Positions 36,142 to 45,597 of a stretch of DNA of 59,196 nucleotides are shown here, piece after piece. How positions within the stretch are numbered: the stretch's first letter is position 1; each line of letters starts with the position of its first letter. The notes beneath the pieces are model-generated. The model was not told the origin of the DNA and did not search any database. It worked only from the letters and a program-made list of their open reading frames with translations. The stretch spans positions 1 to 59,196 of the forward strand of contig NZ_JAUMZG010000005.1 of NCBI RefSeq assembly GCF_030528245.1. Direction: 5' to 3'. The position numbers and the translations under genes are program-made. This DNA comes from Campylobacter sp. Its GTDB lineage: Bacteria; Campylobacterota; Campylobacteria; Campylobacterales; Campylobacteraceae.

Positions 36142-37054
36142 TTCTTGCCATTTCTTTTTGTTTTTTATCTTAGGGATTTTTTATTATTTGGCCAAGCCCA
36201 TGCCAAGCGATTCGGTGGTTTATATCCCCAAAGGCTCTGTGTCGCAGATTATAACACATTTGAAACAAAATCATTACGACTTGAGCCCTGTGGATAAATA
36301 CATTCTATTTTTCCTAGGACATCCGCAATCTGGCTGGATAGACATAGGCTCGCAAACGCTTAATCGCGCGGAATTCTTACACAGGCTCACTGTCTCAAAG
36401 GCCGCCGTTGAGAGCATAACCCTCATCCCCGGAGAAACGAGCGTGGTTTTTTTACAAAGCGTGGCTAAAACGTTAAATTTAAACCAAGAAAAGCTTTTGG
36501 AGGCTTTTGGGCGACAGAGTCCTTATACTGAGGGGGTTTTCTACCCTGAAACCTATAAAATTCCAAGGGGGATCACGGAGGATTTGCTCATCGCAATGCT
36601 GCTAAAATACGCGCAAAATCGCCACAAACAAACCGCGCAAAAGATATTTGGAGAATATAATGCGAAAAAGTGGTATCAATACCTCATCACCGCCTCGGTG
36701 ATACAAAAAGAAGCGGCCAGTGAGGCGGAAATGCCCCTTGTGGCCAGCGTGATTTATAATCGCCTCAAAATAGGGATGAAGCTGCAAATGGACGGCACTT
36801 TGAACTATGGAATCCACTCACACACCAAGGTAACGCCGCAAAGGATCAAAGAGGACAATAGCCCCTATAATACCTACAAATTTGAGGGCTTGCCACCAAC
36901 GGCGGTTTGCAATGTGTCCTTAGCGGCGATTCGCGCGGCGATTTTTCCGGCGAAGACGGATTATCTTTATTTTGTGCGTGATAGGGGCACGGGGAGGCAC
37001 ATTTTCAGCAAGAATTTGAAGGATCACAACAGGGCCGTCAATGCGCAAAAATAA
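36050..37054 (+). CDS. mltG: Endolytic murein transglycosylase MltG
   Basis: Inner-membrane YceG-family enzyme that cleaves nascent glycan strands. One membrane helix (KIFFISCHFFLFFILGIFYYLA) is followed by a LysM-like segment (VYIPKGSVSQIITHLKQNHYD) and the YceG domain with the catalytic Glu in ASVIQKEAASEAEMPLVASVIYNRL, then MKLQMDGTLNYG and LPPTAVCNVSLAAIRAAIFPA. I place the start at ATG 36050 (ATG 36059 is an alternative); neither has a strong ribosome-binding site, and both overlap the coding start of the divergent AsmA-like gene by about 90 bp. Some 335 residues from this start, normal for the family. Confidence 0.88.
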   Translation: MLAMEIPFLSAKNEAENNPTIPKKKYKIFFISCHFFLFFILGIFYYLAKPMPSDSVVYIPKGSVSQIITHLKQNHYDLSPVDKYILFFLGHPQSGWIDIGSQTLNRAEFLHRLTVSKAAVESITLIPGETSVVFLQSVAKTLNLNQEKLLEAFGRQSPYTEGVFYPETYKIPRGITEDLLIAMLLKYAQNRHKQTAQKIFGEYNAKKWYQYLITASVIQKEAASEAEMPLVASVIYNRLKIGMKLQMDGTLNYGIHSHTKVTPQRIKEDNSPYNTYKFEGLPPTAVCNVSLAAIRAAIFPAKTDYLYFVRDRGTGRHIFSKNLKDHNRAVNAQK

Positions 37055-37057
37055 AAT

Positions 37058-37075
37058 TTGGAACGATATTTGCTT
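37058..37075 (+). promoter_or_regulatory. Sigma-54 (RpoN) promoter for flgB-flgC-fliE
   Basis: TTTGGAACGATATTTGCT shows the -24 GG (37060-37061) and the -12 GC (37072-37073) with ten bases between, matching the Campylobacter sigma-54 form GGAAC-N5-TTGC. It lies 28 bp before the flgB ATG, just after the mltG stop. This is the expected control for early rod genes, which in Campylobacter depend on FlgSR-RpoN. Confidence 0.85.
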
Positions 37076-37102
37076 GTAATTTTGAAAATTTAAGGAGAAG
37101 AG

Positions 37103-37534
37103 ATGATAAATCCATTCAAGTCAAAAGAGCTTGTAAATAGCGCCTTAGCGGGTAGGAATTTGAGAAATCAGCTCATTAATTCCAACCTCGCCAATGTCGA
37201 CACCCCCTTTTACAAGTCCAGAGATATAGAGTTTGAAACGGCTTTGGTCAATCGCGCCAATGAAATTTTCAAAAGAGAAACTAAAAAAGAGCTTGAGCTA
37301 GCTAACACAGCCGCCGGGCATCAAAAGCCTTGGAAATTCCCCGACCCCAACAAATCCACGATTTATTTGAGGGACGGGCATTTAGCGAGGAATGATGCCA
37401 ACACTGTGGATTTGGATGTAGAGACGACAGAGCTTAGCAAAAACACGGTGATGATTACGGCACTTGATGGGGTTTTGAGAAAGCAAAGCAATATTTTTAG
37501 CTCCATCATCGATGCGAGTTCTAAATTAAGTTAA
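37103..37534 (+). CDS. flgB: Flagellar basal-body rod protein FlgB
   Basis: Proximal rod protein of 143 residues. The N-terminal flagellar rod signature is LRNQLINSNLANVDTPFYKSRDIEFE near residues 18-43, and the C-terminal heptad region (TTELSKNTVMITALDGVLRKQSNIFSSIID) is typical. AAGGAGAAGAG precedes the ATG. A sigma-54 promoter sits directly upstream, and flgC follows after 9 bp. Confidence 0.95.
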   Translation: MINPFKSKELVNSALAGRNLRNQLINSNLANVDTPFYKSRDIEFETALVNRANEIFKRETKKELELANTAAGHQKPWKFPDPNKSTIYLRDGHLARNDANTVDLDVETTELSKNTVMITALDGVLRKQSNIFSSIIDASSKLS

Positions 37535-37543
37535 AGGTTCGTT

Positions 37544-38038
37544 ATGGCATACTTGAGTGATTTTGATATCAGCGGATACGGGCTTAGCGCACAGCGTTTC
37601 AGGATGAATGTCATTAGCTCCAACATAGCTAATGCTAACACAACGCGCACCGCAGAGGGCGGTCCCTACAGGAGGAGAGAGGTGATTTTCAGGGCGACAG
37701 ATTTCGATGCGCTTTTGAATAAGCAAATCAATAAGAACAATAATTTTTTGCCCTATGAAAATCCGCTCAATGACCCCTCCTCGCCAAAGGACGCCAAGCC
37801 TGTGATCATGAGCGTGGTCGTTCATAAGGTCGTGCGTGATGATAAGGACTTTCGCATGAAATACGATCCGAGCCATCCGGATGCGAATGCACAAGGCTAT
37901 GTGGCCTATCCTAATGTCAATCCTGTGATTGAAATGTCGGATTTGATAGAGGCCACAAGAGCCTATCAGGCTAATGTCAGCGCATTCACAAGCGCCAAAA
38001 CCATAGCCCAAAGCGCCATTGATTTACTGAAAGGATGA
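37544..38038 (+). CDS. flgC: Flagellar basal-body rod protein FlgC
   Basis: Rod protein of 164 residues with the conserved N-terminus DISGYGLSAQRFRMNVISSNIANANTTRTAEGGPYRRREVIF and C-terminal GYVAYPNVNPVIEMSDLIEATRAYQANVSAFTSAK. Exported by the flagellar type III apparatus. Follows flgB closely and precedes fliE by 5 bp. Confidence 0.97.
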   Translation: MAYLSDFDISGYGLSAQRFRMNVISSNIANANTTRTAEGGPYRRREVIFRATDFDALLNKQINKNNNFLPYENPLNDPSSPKDAKPVIMSVVVHKVVRDDKDFRMKYDPSHPDANAQGYVAYPNVNPVIEMSDLIEATRAYQANVSAFTSAKTIAQSAIDLLKG

Positions 38039-38043
38039 TGAGA

Positions 38044-38337
38044 ATGAATAAGATCAGCGACTTAAGACTGAACGCCCTCAAAGGCGATGCTGGAGCCAAA
38101 AACACTCCTAACATCGGCGACGAATTTGCCAAGATGCTCAAAAATGAAATCGACGATCTCAACAAGGCCCAAGAGGTCGGTGAGGCGGCGATGACGGATA
38201 TCGCCACAGGGCAGGTTAAGGACCTTCATCAAGCCGCCATAGCCATCAATAAGGCAGAGAGCAGTATGAAATTCATGCTTGAAGTGAGAAATAAAGCGAT
38301 CAACGCCTACAAAGAAATCACAAGAACTCAAATTTAA
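38044..38337 (+). CDS. fliE: Flagellar hook-basal body complex protein FliE
   Basis: Small rod-to-MS-ring adaptor of about 97 residues. Helical sequence with FAKMLKNEIDDLNKAQEVGEAAMTDIATG and the family C-terminus HQAAIAINKAESSMKFMLEVRNKAINAYKEITR. Start at ATG 38044, five bases after the flgC stop, with AAGGATGATGAG as ribosome-binding site. Third gene of the sigma-54 driven operon. Confidence 0.95.
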   Translation: MNKISDLRLNALKGDAGAKNTPNIGDEFAKMLKNEIDDLNKAQEVGEAAMTDIATGQVKDLHQAAIAINKAESSMKFMLEVRNKAINAYKEITRTQI

Positions 38338-38343
38338 ACCCTA

Positions 38344-40125
38344 ATGTCAGAATACAAAAAAATTAGGGTTTCAAAGGTAGCCTTCGTTTGCTGTATGGCG
38401 CTTTTGTTTATGATAATTTTTTTGAGCTCGACCTTTTTTCTCACTTCCAAACGCCACATCCCCAACACAGAAAAAGACCAATACAACCTAGCCCTCCGGG
38501 GCAGCATCATCACAAAGGACAACTTCACCCTAGCCAGCTCACGCGAAATTTACCGCGCTGAGATCGATTTGCGAAGCATCAAAAAAGACAGGCTCGAGCT
38601 TTTTTTAAAGCTTTTTCAAATTTATAGCGGCATTGACGATAGGCAAATTCTAGAAATCAAAAAAAGAATTCAAAACCACAAAAAACGCAACCACAATTTC
38701 ATCCTCACCTCCCATCTCAACTCCAAACAAGCAAGCTACCTTAGGGATTTGGCAAAGAAGCTCTACATTCAGGGCTTTTTCAAGGCCTTCACCAACAACA
38801 ACGGCCGCGTGGAAACAAGGGGCCTTAGCATCATAGAGCACCGAGAGGACAGGAGCTACATCACCACAGACTCCCTCACTCCGGCCATAGGCTACACGAG
38901 AGTGCTCTTGGAAAATGAAATCTTCAAAAATATAGGCGTCAAGGGCTTGGAGAGGGCTTACGATGCGTGTTTGAGCCCCTTGCAGGATGAGAAAATTCAA
39001 GGCCTGAAAGACATAGGGGGCAATATCATTTTGAATTCCAGCTCACTCAGACAAAGGAAAATCAACGGCTGCGACCTGTATCTTAATGTATCTTTAAAGC
39101 TTCAAAAGAGCATAGAAAAAGCCATCGATCAAAGAAATCTCGACCTCAAAGCCCAAGAAATCATCGTGGCCATCATGGAGAGCAAAACGGGAAAAATTCT
39201 AGCTCTAGCCAGCTCACGCCGCTACAATCCCCAAAACAGAGGCAAGGATCTATCCGTCCTCAACGCCAGCGCGATAGAATACAGCTACGAAGCGGGATCT
39301 GTCATCAAGCCCTTCATCCTCACCACAGCCCTAAAACTAGGCCGCCTGAAGGCAAACGAGCTCATCAACACCCACGGCGGCACCTACAAGCTCGGTCGCT
39401 TCACCATACAGGATGATCACAAAAAAAACAAAATGACGATTGAGGAGGTCATCACGCTCTCCTCCAATGTGGGGATGATCCAAATCGCCAAGCGCTTGAG
39501 CAATGTGGAAATCATCTCGGGGCTAAAGATTTTTAAATTCGGCGAAAAAAGCGGCATCGATTTGCCCTACGAGCAAAAAGGCACCCTGCCCAACCCCAAG
39601 CGTTTGAGGGAGATCGAAAAGTCCGTTTTGAGCTATGGATACGGCCTAAAAACCACCTTCATGCAGCTTCTAAGCGCTTATAATGTCTTCAACAACGAGG
39701 GCTATTTTATCGCGCCCCAACTGGCAGAAAAATTCTATCAAGATGGCAAATTCACAGAGCTAGGAGCGATCCAAAAAGAAAAAATTCTATCCACAGAAGC
39801 AGCAGGAGCGATGCGGCAAATCCTCATCAATGTCATCGAAAAGGGCACGGGCAAAAAGGCACAAACAGAGGGCATCATTATCGGCGGCAAAACGGGCACA
39901 GCAAGGATAGCAGAGCGGCAGGGCTACACGAGCAATCGCTACAACTCCTCGTTTTTTGGCTTTGCCAATGACGCTAACAATGCCTACACCATAGGCGTTT
40001 TAGTGCGTAACCCCACCAAGCCTTACAGCTACTACGCCGCTCAAAGCGCCCTGCCGATGTTTAAGGATGTCGTGGATATTTTAGTGCGAGAAAATTTTCT
40101 CACCCCCTCACTCATCCGCAGCTAA
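38344..40125 (+). CDS. pbpB: Division-type penicillin-binding protein (FtsI/PbpB, PBP2/3 class B)
   Basis: Class B transpeptidase of 593 residues. One N-terminal membrane helix (VAFVCCMALLFMIIFLSSTFFL), a dimerisation domain beginning RGSIITKDNFTLASS, then the transpeptidase domain with the active-site S319-V-I-K322, the SSN triad at 373-375 and K516-T-G. It has no PASTA domain. It cross-links septal peptidoglycan. Starts 6 bp after fliE, so it may be read from the flagellar operon as well. Converges on the TolC-type gene with an 18-bp overlap of 3' ends. Confidence 0.92.
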   Translation: MSEYKKIRVSKVAFVCCMALLFMIIFLSSTFFLTSKRHIPNTEKDQYNLALRGSIITKDNFTLASSREIYRAEIDLRSIKKDRLELFLKLFQIYSGIDDRQILEIKKRIQNHKKRNHNFILTSHLNSKQASYLRDLAKKLYIQGFFKAFTNNNGRVETRGLSIIEHREDRSYITTDSLTPAIGYTRVLLENEIFKNIGVKGLERAYDACLSPLQDEKIQGLKDIGGNIILNSSSLRQRKINGCDLYLNVSLKLQKSIEKAIDQRNLDLKAQEIIVAIMESKTGKILALASSRRYNPQNRGKDLSVLNASAIEYSYEAGSVIKPFILTTALKLGRLKANELINTHGGTYKLGRFTIQDDHKKNKMTIEEVITLSSNVGMIQIAKRLSNVEIISGLKIFKFGEKSGIDLPYEQKGTLPNPKRLREIEKSVLSYGYGLKTTFMQLLSAYNVFNNEGYFIAPQLAEKFYQDGKFTELGAIQKEKILSTEAAGAMRQILINVIEKGTGKKAQTEGIIIGGKTGTARIAERQGYTSNRYNSSFFGFANDANNAYTIGVLVRNPTKPYSYYAAQSALPMFKDVVDILVRENFLTPSLIRS

Positions 40126-41442
40126 AGTTGTGATTTGATAGTAAGAATTGATGGTCTTAAAAAGCTTGAATTTAGCCTTCAAAAGCTCAATTTTTGAGGC
40201 ATTGAGCGCCCTTTCAGCCTCCAAATAATCACTCAGCTCACTCTTTCCCAGCTCGTATTTTTCAAAATAGGCCTCAGCTATGCGCTCTTGCTCCAAAACG
40301 GACAGGCTTGAATTTTCAAGCGCCCTCACATCGCTCTCATAGTCCTTAAAAACTAGGGCAAATTCATTCATCGCGCCCTGTAAATCCCGCTCATAAGCAT
40401 GGCGCAGAGCCTCGTAAGATAATTGCGAAATTTTAATATTTTGACGCAGCTTGGCATAGTCCAAAAAGGGCAGCGAGAGGGCGACATTTCCGCTTAAAAT
40501 TTCAAGCCTGAAGCTATCCTTAAGCTCTGCTGCCGTGCCACTTAAAAGTCCTCCCAAAGAAAGATTGGGTAAAAGGCTTTTTTGCACGGCAGAATGATCC
40601 TTAAAAGCAGCCTTAAGCCTAGCCAAGCTCGCTCTCACATCCGGACGAAGGGCCAAATTTTGCAAAGAAATATTAAAATCGGGCCTTAAAATTTTGAAAT
40701 TTTCCAGTCCCACCTCTTCAAAATAAGCCAGCCGCGAAAAATCCTCCGCTCCACCCGCCAAATCCTTCAAATTTTTAAGGACAAGATCGCGATTTTGCGC
40801 ATTGCTTAAGAGATTTTGCCTCGCTTGCAAGAGACTTTGCTTGGCATGAAGCAGCTCCAGCTCCTCCGCCCTACCCAGCTCGTATTTGAGCGCATAAAGC
40901 CCCACCAGCTCCTCCAAATTCGCCGCGCGTTCATCGAGCAAATTTTTTGCATCGTTGAGATATGCCAGTTCAAAAATGTGGTTCAAAGCCCTGTTTATGA
41001 TGCTCAGCCTCAGGCTTTGCAAATCAAACGCGCTGGCCCTAGCTCTAAATGCCTCCGCCCCCGCCGCATCCATAATCTTGCCGTAAATATCCAGCTCATA
41101 ATTGAGGCCAAATTTATGAGAAAAAGTCCTAGTGCTAGAGCCTTGATTGAGATTTTTGCTGTGATGAAGACCCATGCTAGCATCCGGGCTAGGATAAAGA
41201 TCATCATCCATCAAATCCGCCCTCGCAAGCGCTGATAGTAGCGTAACTCTGGCGATATTCACCTCGCTATTATGCTTCAAAACAAGCTCTAAAAAATCCT
41301 CCAAATTCTCATCCCCATAACCCCTCCACCAAGCGTGATGGGCGTGAAGCTCTCCTTGAATTTGCGGCTCTTGGGGCGGGCTTAGCTTTGCCCCGCAGCC
41401 TAGCAAAAAAATCCCCCAAAAAAGCACGATCCAATTTCGCAT
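40108..41442 (-). CDS. TolC/NodT-family outer-membrane efflux lipoprotein
   Basis: Outer-membrane channel of 444 residues. The signal peptide ends in a lipobox LLGC with the lipid-bearing Cys16, then a NodT-like start (WWRGYGDENLEDFLELVLKHNSEVNIARVTLLSA) and two long alpha-helical repeats with the usual LNARADLRASLARL-like motif seen here as NLALRPDVRASLARLKAA. It completes a tripartite exporter with MacA and MacB encoded just upstream; its ATG follows the macB stop by one base, within GAGGAGTGAA. Confidence 0.9.
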   Translation of the reverse strand: MRNWIVLFWGIFLLGCGAKLSPPQEPQIQGELHAHHAWWRGYGDENLEDFLELVLKHNSEVNIARVTLLSALARADLMDDDLYPSPDASMGLHHSKNLNQGSSTRTFSHKFGLNYELDIYGKIMDAAGAEAFRARASAFDLQSLRLSIINRALNHIFELAYLNDAKNLLDERAANLEELVGLYALKYELGRAEELELLHAKQSLLQARQNLLSNAQNRDLVLKNLKDLAGGAEDFSRLAYFEEVGLENFKILRPDFNISLQNLALRPDVRASLARLKAAFKDHSAVQKSLLPNLSLGGLLSGTAAELKDSFRLEILSGNVALSLPFLDYAKLRQNIKISQLSYEALRHAYERDLQGAMNEFALVFKDYESDVRALENSSLSVLEQERIAEAYFEKYELGKSELSDYLEAERALNASKIELLKAKFKLFKTINSYYQITTLAADE

Positions 41443-41443
41443 T

Positions 41444-43369
41444 TCACTCCTCAGAAAGGGCTCTGATGGGGTTTAAATTCGCAGCGCCCCTAGCGGGGAA
41501 AAAGCCAAAAATCACGCCGATTAAAACGGAGCTGAAAATTCCAACCATCAAAGCACCGAAGGATAAAATCATCTCAAATTCGCGGGCGAAAAGATTGAAA
41601 ACAAAAATGATCCCCAAAGAGAGCAAAATGCCCAAGATCGCCCCCACCACACAGATCATCACCGCCTCGATCAAAAATTGCACCAAAATATCCCCCCGCC
41701 TCGCACCCAAAGCCGACCTGATGCCGATCTCACGCGTCCTCTCACTCACCGAGACCAGCATGATGTTCATCACGCCTATGCCACCGACAATCAGGGCGAT
41801 CAGGGCCACGCAAGTGGTGAGGAGGGTCGTGGTGCGCTTGTTAGCAATGATGGCCTCTTTGAAGCTGTCTAGATTGAAGGTGAAAAAATCCCTCCGCCCC
41901 CTCTTAAGCTCCAAAAGCCTGACAATAGCGCTCTCAGCCAGAGCAGAATCTGTCGAGTCGCTCACTCGCACTATGATTTCACGCAGGGCCCTCTCCCCCG
42001 TAATCTTATGCATCAGGGTCGTGTAGGGGATGTAAATTCTAACGATATTATCGCTCAGTGAGCGCCTCGCGTCCCTTTGCAAAATGCCGATGACTCTGAA
42101 GGGCTGAGCGTCAAAAATCACCACCTTGCCCAGAATTTGTCCCGCATCCATCTGGGGGAAAATGTTTTTTTTCGCGTTAAAGTCAAGCACTGCGACATTG
42201 GCATTTTCTCGCAAATCCTGCGCGTTCAAAAGCCGCCCAGCCTCAAGCCTAAGCCCGTCCGCATCAAAGCCTTGCACCCCCACGCCCAGCATGCGTGCGT
42301 TGAGGGAAATGCTTTTGAAAGTCAGCACCCCAGAAGCGCTCATCAAAGGCTCTGCCGACTGCACATAATCCAAGCTTCGCAAGGCCTGCAAATCGCTAAA
42401 ATTCAGCTGCGTGCGCCCTGAGCGCAGGTCTCCAAAGCCACGCCCTGGTCTTATTTCTATGGTATTGGTGCCAAGCGCGGAGGTGGTTTTTAAAATTTTT
42501 TCCTCAGAGCCAAGCCCGAGTGCCACCACACAGACGACTGAGGCTAGGGCGATGATGATGCCAAGCATGGTTAGGAGGGATCTTAATTTACGCGAGATGA
42601 TGGAAAAAAGCGCGATTTTGAAGCATTCTAGGAGTTGATTTTTGAGCAAATTCCAGCTCATCTTTTCACGGGGGAAATCCTGCAAAACAGGCATCTGGGC
42701 TGGAATTTGCCCTCCCGTGTCGCTTACCATCACGCCATCCTTGATCTCAATGACACGCCCTGCCATCGCCGCGATGCTCGCATCGTGCGTGACCAAAACG
42801 ATGGTGTGCCCTCTTTGATGGAGCTCTTTGAGAATTTCAAGCACCCGCGCGCCGCTTTTGCTATCCAGTGCGCCCGTTGGCTCATCGGCCAAAATCAAAT
42901 CCCCCCCGTTCATCAAGGCCCTCGCAATGCTCACCCTCTGCTGCTGCCCGCCACTTAGCTCGTTGGGGCGTGCGTGCATCTTCGCCTCAAGCCCAAGGCT
43001 CTTCAAAAGCTCCCCCGCCCTCTGATCCCTTTGCGACCTACTTTTGCCCGCATAAACGGCACTCAGGGCGACATTGTCCTTGGAATTTAGCAGGGGCAGG
43101 AGATTGTATTTTTGAAAGATGAAGCCGATTTTTTCACGCCGAAGCTGCGCCTTAGCATCCCTGCTGAGTTTCTTAAGCTCATAATTTTCAAAGAAAAAGC
43201 TACCAAAACTTGGCTCATCCAAGGTGCCGATGATGTTTAAAAGCGAGCTCTTCCCGCTACCGCTTTGACCGATGATGGCGACAAATTCGCCCCTCTTGAT
43301 GCTAAGATTGATCTTTTTTAGGATGAAATTTTCACCGATTTTTTTGGAAACATCCCGCAAAATAATCAT
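41444..43369 (-). CDS. macB: Macrolide/peptide export ABC transporter MacB
   Basis: Fused ATPase-permease of about 641 residues. The N-terminal ABC domain has Walker [10 protein letters not shown], signature [16 protein letters not shown] and Walker [14 protein letters not shown]; the C-terminal part has four membrane helices with a large periplasmic MacB_PCD domain and the FtsX-like end ([32 protein letters not shown]). I chose ATG 43369, seven bases after the in-frame stop of the full-length macA reading, with GAGG upstream; a longer frame adds eight residues. Exports macrolides, toxins or peptides depending on species. Confidence 0.93.
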   Translation of the reverse strand: MIILRDVSKKIGENFILKKINLSIKRGEFVAIIGQSGSGKSSLLNIIGTLDEPSFGSFFFENYELKKLSRDAKAQLRREKIGFIFQKYNLLPLLNSKDNVALSAVYAGKSRSQRDQRAGELLKSLGLEAKMHARPNELSGGQQQRVSIARALMNGGDLILADEPTGALDSKSGARVLEILKELHQRGHTIVLVTHDASIAAMAGRVIEIKDGVMVSDTGGQIPAQMPVLQDFPREKMSWNLLKNQLLECFKIALFSIISRKLRSLLTMLGIIIALASVVCVVALGLGSEEKILKTTSALGTNTIEIRPGRGFGDLRSGRTQLNFSDLQALRSLDYVQSAEPLMSASGVLTFKSISLNARMLGVGVQGFDADGLRLEAGRLLNAQDLRENANVAVLDFNAKKNIFPQMDAGQILGKVVIFDAQPFRVIGILQRDARRSLSDNIVRIYIPYTTLMHKITGERALREIIVRVSDSTDSALAESAIVRLLELKRGRRDFFTFNLDSFKEAIIANKRTTTLLTTCVALIALIVGGIGVMNIMLVSVSERTREIGIRSALGARRGDILVQFLIEAVMICVVGAILGILLSLGIIFVFNLFAREFEMILSFGALMVGIFSSVLIGVIFGFFPARGAANLNPIRALSEE

Positions 43370-43376
43370 CCCAGCC

Positions 43377-44508
43377 TCACAAACTGCTCGCACTCGAGCT
43401 CACAATCAAATCCTCCCCACCGCTAAGGCCCTCTAAAATCGCGGTGTTGATCGCGTCCTTGATGCCCAGTTTCACATACTTTTTCGCGGGCCTTCCCCCC
43501 TCTAAAATTTCCACAAAATCCCCCCCCCGCATCGCTTTTAATCGCGTAGGTCGGCACGATGAGGGCGTCCTTGAGACTGGCGATGAGAATTTCATTTTGC
43601 AAACTCATCCCTATGCGCAAAAATTGCTTTTCATTCTCCACGAAAAATTTCGCATAATAATAAATCGCCTTGGAATTGGCAGAATTTCCGCCGCTCTGGC
43701 CTGAGCCCAGATCGCTGATTTGCGTGTCAGCTGGATCGAGGCTGGCGATGGTGGCGGGGTATTTTTTCTCCGGGTGGCTGAGGAGGGCAAAGTGCAGCCT
43801 TGAGCTCACGCGCACCTTAGCCACATCCGCCTCAGCCAGCTCCATCCTCACCTCCATCTGCTCCAAATTGGCTATGCGGGCGATGGTGGGGGTGTTTTGG
43901 TTGGCATTGACGGTTTGCCCCTCATCCACCGCGACATTGATGACAACCCCACTCATGGGCGCTCTTATCGTGGTGTAGCCTAGGTCTTTTTGCGCGTTTT
44001 TGAGCGTGATTTCAAGCTCCACAACCTCCGCCCTCAAGGCAGCGACATTGGCCTTCAAGTTGTAAAAATTTTCCTTAAATTTTTCTAAATTCTCAAGCGA
44101 GGTCGCCTTTTTGGCGTAAAGCTTTTGCTCCCTTAGATACTGCCTTGAGGTGAGCTCGAGGGCGATTTTTTTGCTCTGTAAATTCGCCCGTGCGCTCTCA
44201 AGTCTTGCCTTGGTGATGTCAAGGTCGTTTTGCTGCTTGTCCTTGTCAATCTGTGCGATCAAATCCCCCTCCCGAACCCTATCGCCAAGCCTTACGAAGA
44301 GCTTGGTGATCTGCCCGCTCACCTGCGCGCCCACATCCACCTGCTCCTTGGCATAAACCCTACCCACGGCCTCGATGCTTTGCGTGATGTCTGCGCGCCC
44401 TACCTTCTGCGTGAGGTAGCGCGGCGTCTCCTCGGCAAAAAACCAAAACGCAAAAGCGCTCAAAACGCAAAGTGCTGCAAAAATCCCTCCAATGAGCCTT
44501 TTTTTCAT
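43377..44508 (-). CDS. macA: MacA periplasmic adaptor, out of frame at a G9 tract (probable phase-variable)
   Basis: Membrane-fusion protein linking MacB to the outer-membrane channel. N-terminal anchor ([21 protein letters not shown]), lipoyl/barrel halves ([22 protein letters not shown] and [20 protein letters not shown]) and a coiled-coil hairpin between. At about residue 327 the coding strand has nine G (plus strand C run 43520-43528). Read as given, the protein ends at 43423 after a nonsensical tail (361 residues). Removing one G restores [19 protein letters not shown] to the stop at 43377 (376 residues), seven bases before macB. The coordinates given are those of the restored gene. Start ATG 44508 has AAAGG upstream. 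Confidence 0.88.
43520..43528. repeat. C9 (G9 on coding strand) homopolymer in macA
   Basis: Nine-base tract, the second longest G/C homopolymer noted in the window. It lies in the C-terminal part of macA and decides the reading frame of its last 49 codons. Confidence 0.9.
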
Positions 44509-44699
44509 AAAATCAAAACCTTTCAAGGCTTTAATTTTACTGACGAAAGGTGAATTTTAAAGCCCAATGAGCTAGAATTTATAAAATTCCAAGAAGCGAT
44601 GGGCTTTTGAATGAGCATTGGTTAGGATTGACAAAAAGCACCCTTGTAAGCAGGATGCTGGAGCGGGAGGTGGCTGGGGGGTTTAGCGTGGCTTAAGCA

Positions 44700-45384
44700 A
44701 AATGGCTTTGATGATAAGGCCTGAAATGAATGGACTAAATTTTAACGATGAAGCTTTCAAATACGATCCAAGCGATGAGGGTGTGAATTTGGTGCTTTGA
44801 GCCCTTTAAAAAAGCAAAATCTCCAAAATGCAAGGTGCTTTTTCTCACCCTTACCTCAAGCATGCAAAAATTCTACAATGTGTCTCAAATGCCATAGAGC
44901 GGAGTGAAAAAGAGGGTTATGATGGATAGGTGCGTGGGGAATTTAGAAAGTCGGCTTGATGCAAGCGTATATCCGCATATGATTTTAGGCACACTCAATG
45001 AAACAGAGGCCTTAAGGGCAAATATCCGCTTTATGGGCATGGCTGAAGTTGTAGATAGTCTTTCAAAAATGGATGGAATTTCACAAAAAAGCCATTGATC
45101 GTTAGAAAAATAAAGTCAAAAAACTAGCCGTTATCTTCCTAGAAAATCCCCCTTACGTGCAGACAAATTCCAAAAAAAGGGCAGCATCAACTCACACCAT
45201 CAAAAAACTTGAAAAACGAGGAATTTGATGGATGTGGCGCGATTTCAAATTTATAGCACGATAGAGGCGAGAAATTTCTCCTTCGCATCTTCGCGCCTTA
45301 GTCTTGATGCAAAGGCAAAATATGACAAAAGTGAGCGAGAAAAATCGACTCAAATTCATCCCTCTTTGTGTGCGGCTGGGTAGG
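44700..45384 (+). pseudogene. Ruin of an N6-adenine methyltransferase / Type IIG-like R-M protein
   Basis: Scattered in-frame pieces on the plus strand recall one large adenine-methyltransferase protein: FNDEAFKYDPSDEGVNLVL (ending 44797), then DRCVGNLESRLDASVYPH and GTLNETEALRANIRFMG (44904-45098), then KWMEFHKKAIDR, a TAG, and KLAVIFLENPPYVQTNSKK with the NPPY catalytic motif (45121-45180), then DVARFQIYSTIEARNFSFAS to a TAG near 45384. At least three frame changes and one in-frame stop separate them. I recall similar pieces in the ~1250-residue restriction/modification proteins of Campylobacter and Helicobacter. The flanks 44527-44699 and 45385-45597 show no recognisable gene. Confidence 0.6.
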
Positions 45385-45597
45385 GGGTTTAAAATGACTG
45401 CGATCCTCACCGGATCCTTTGGCAAATGGCTCAAAATTGAAATTTTTAAACCTTATGAGCGGCCTTGCAAGGGACAGAGCCTAACGGACTTAAAAATACC
45501 GAATAATGCGAAAATCACAGCGCTCATCCCCAGCATTAGTAAAATCAAAGCCCTACTTAAAACCCACACTCAAATCCGCCCCAAAATGCTCAAACCT

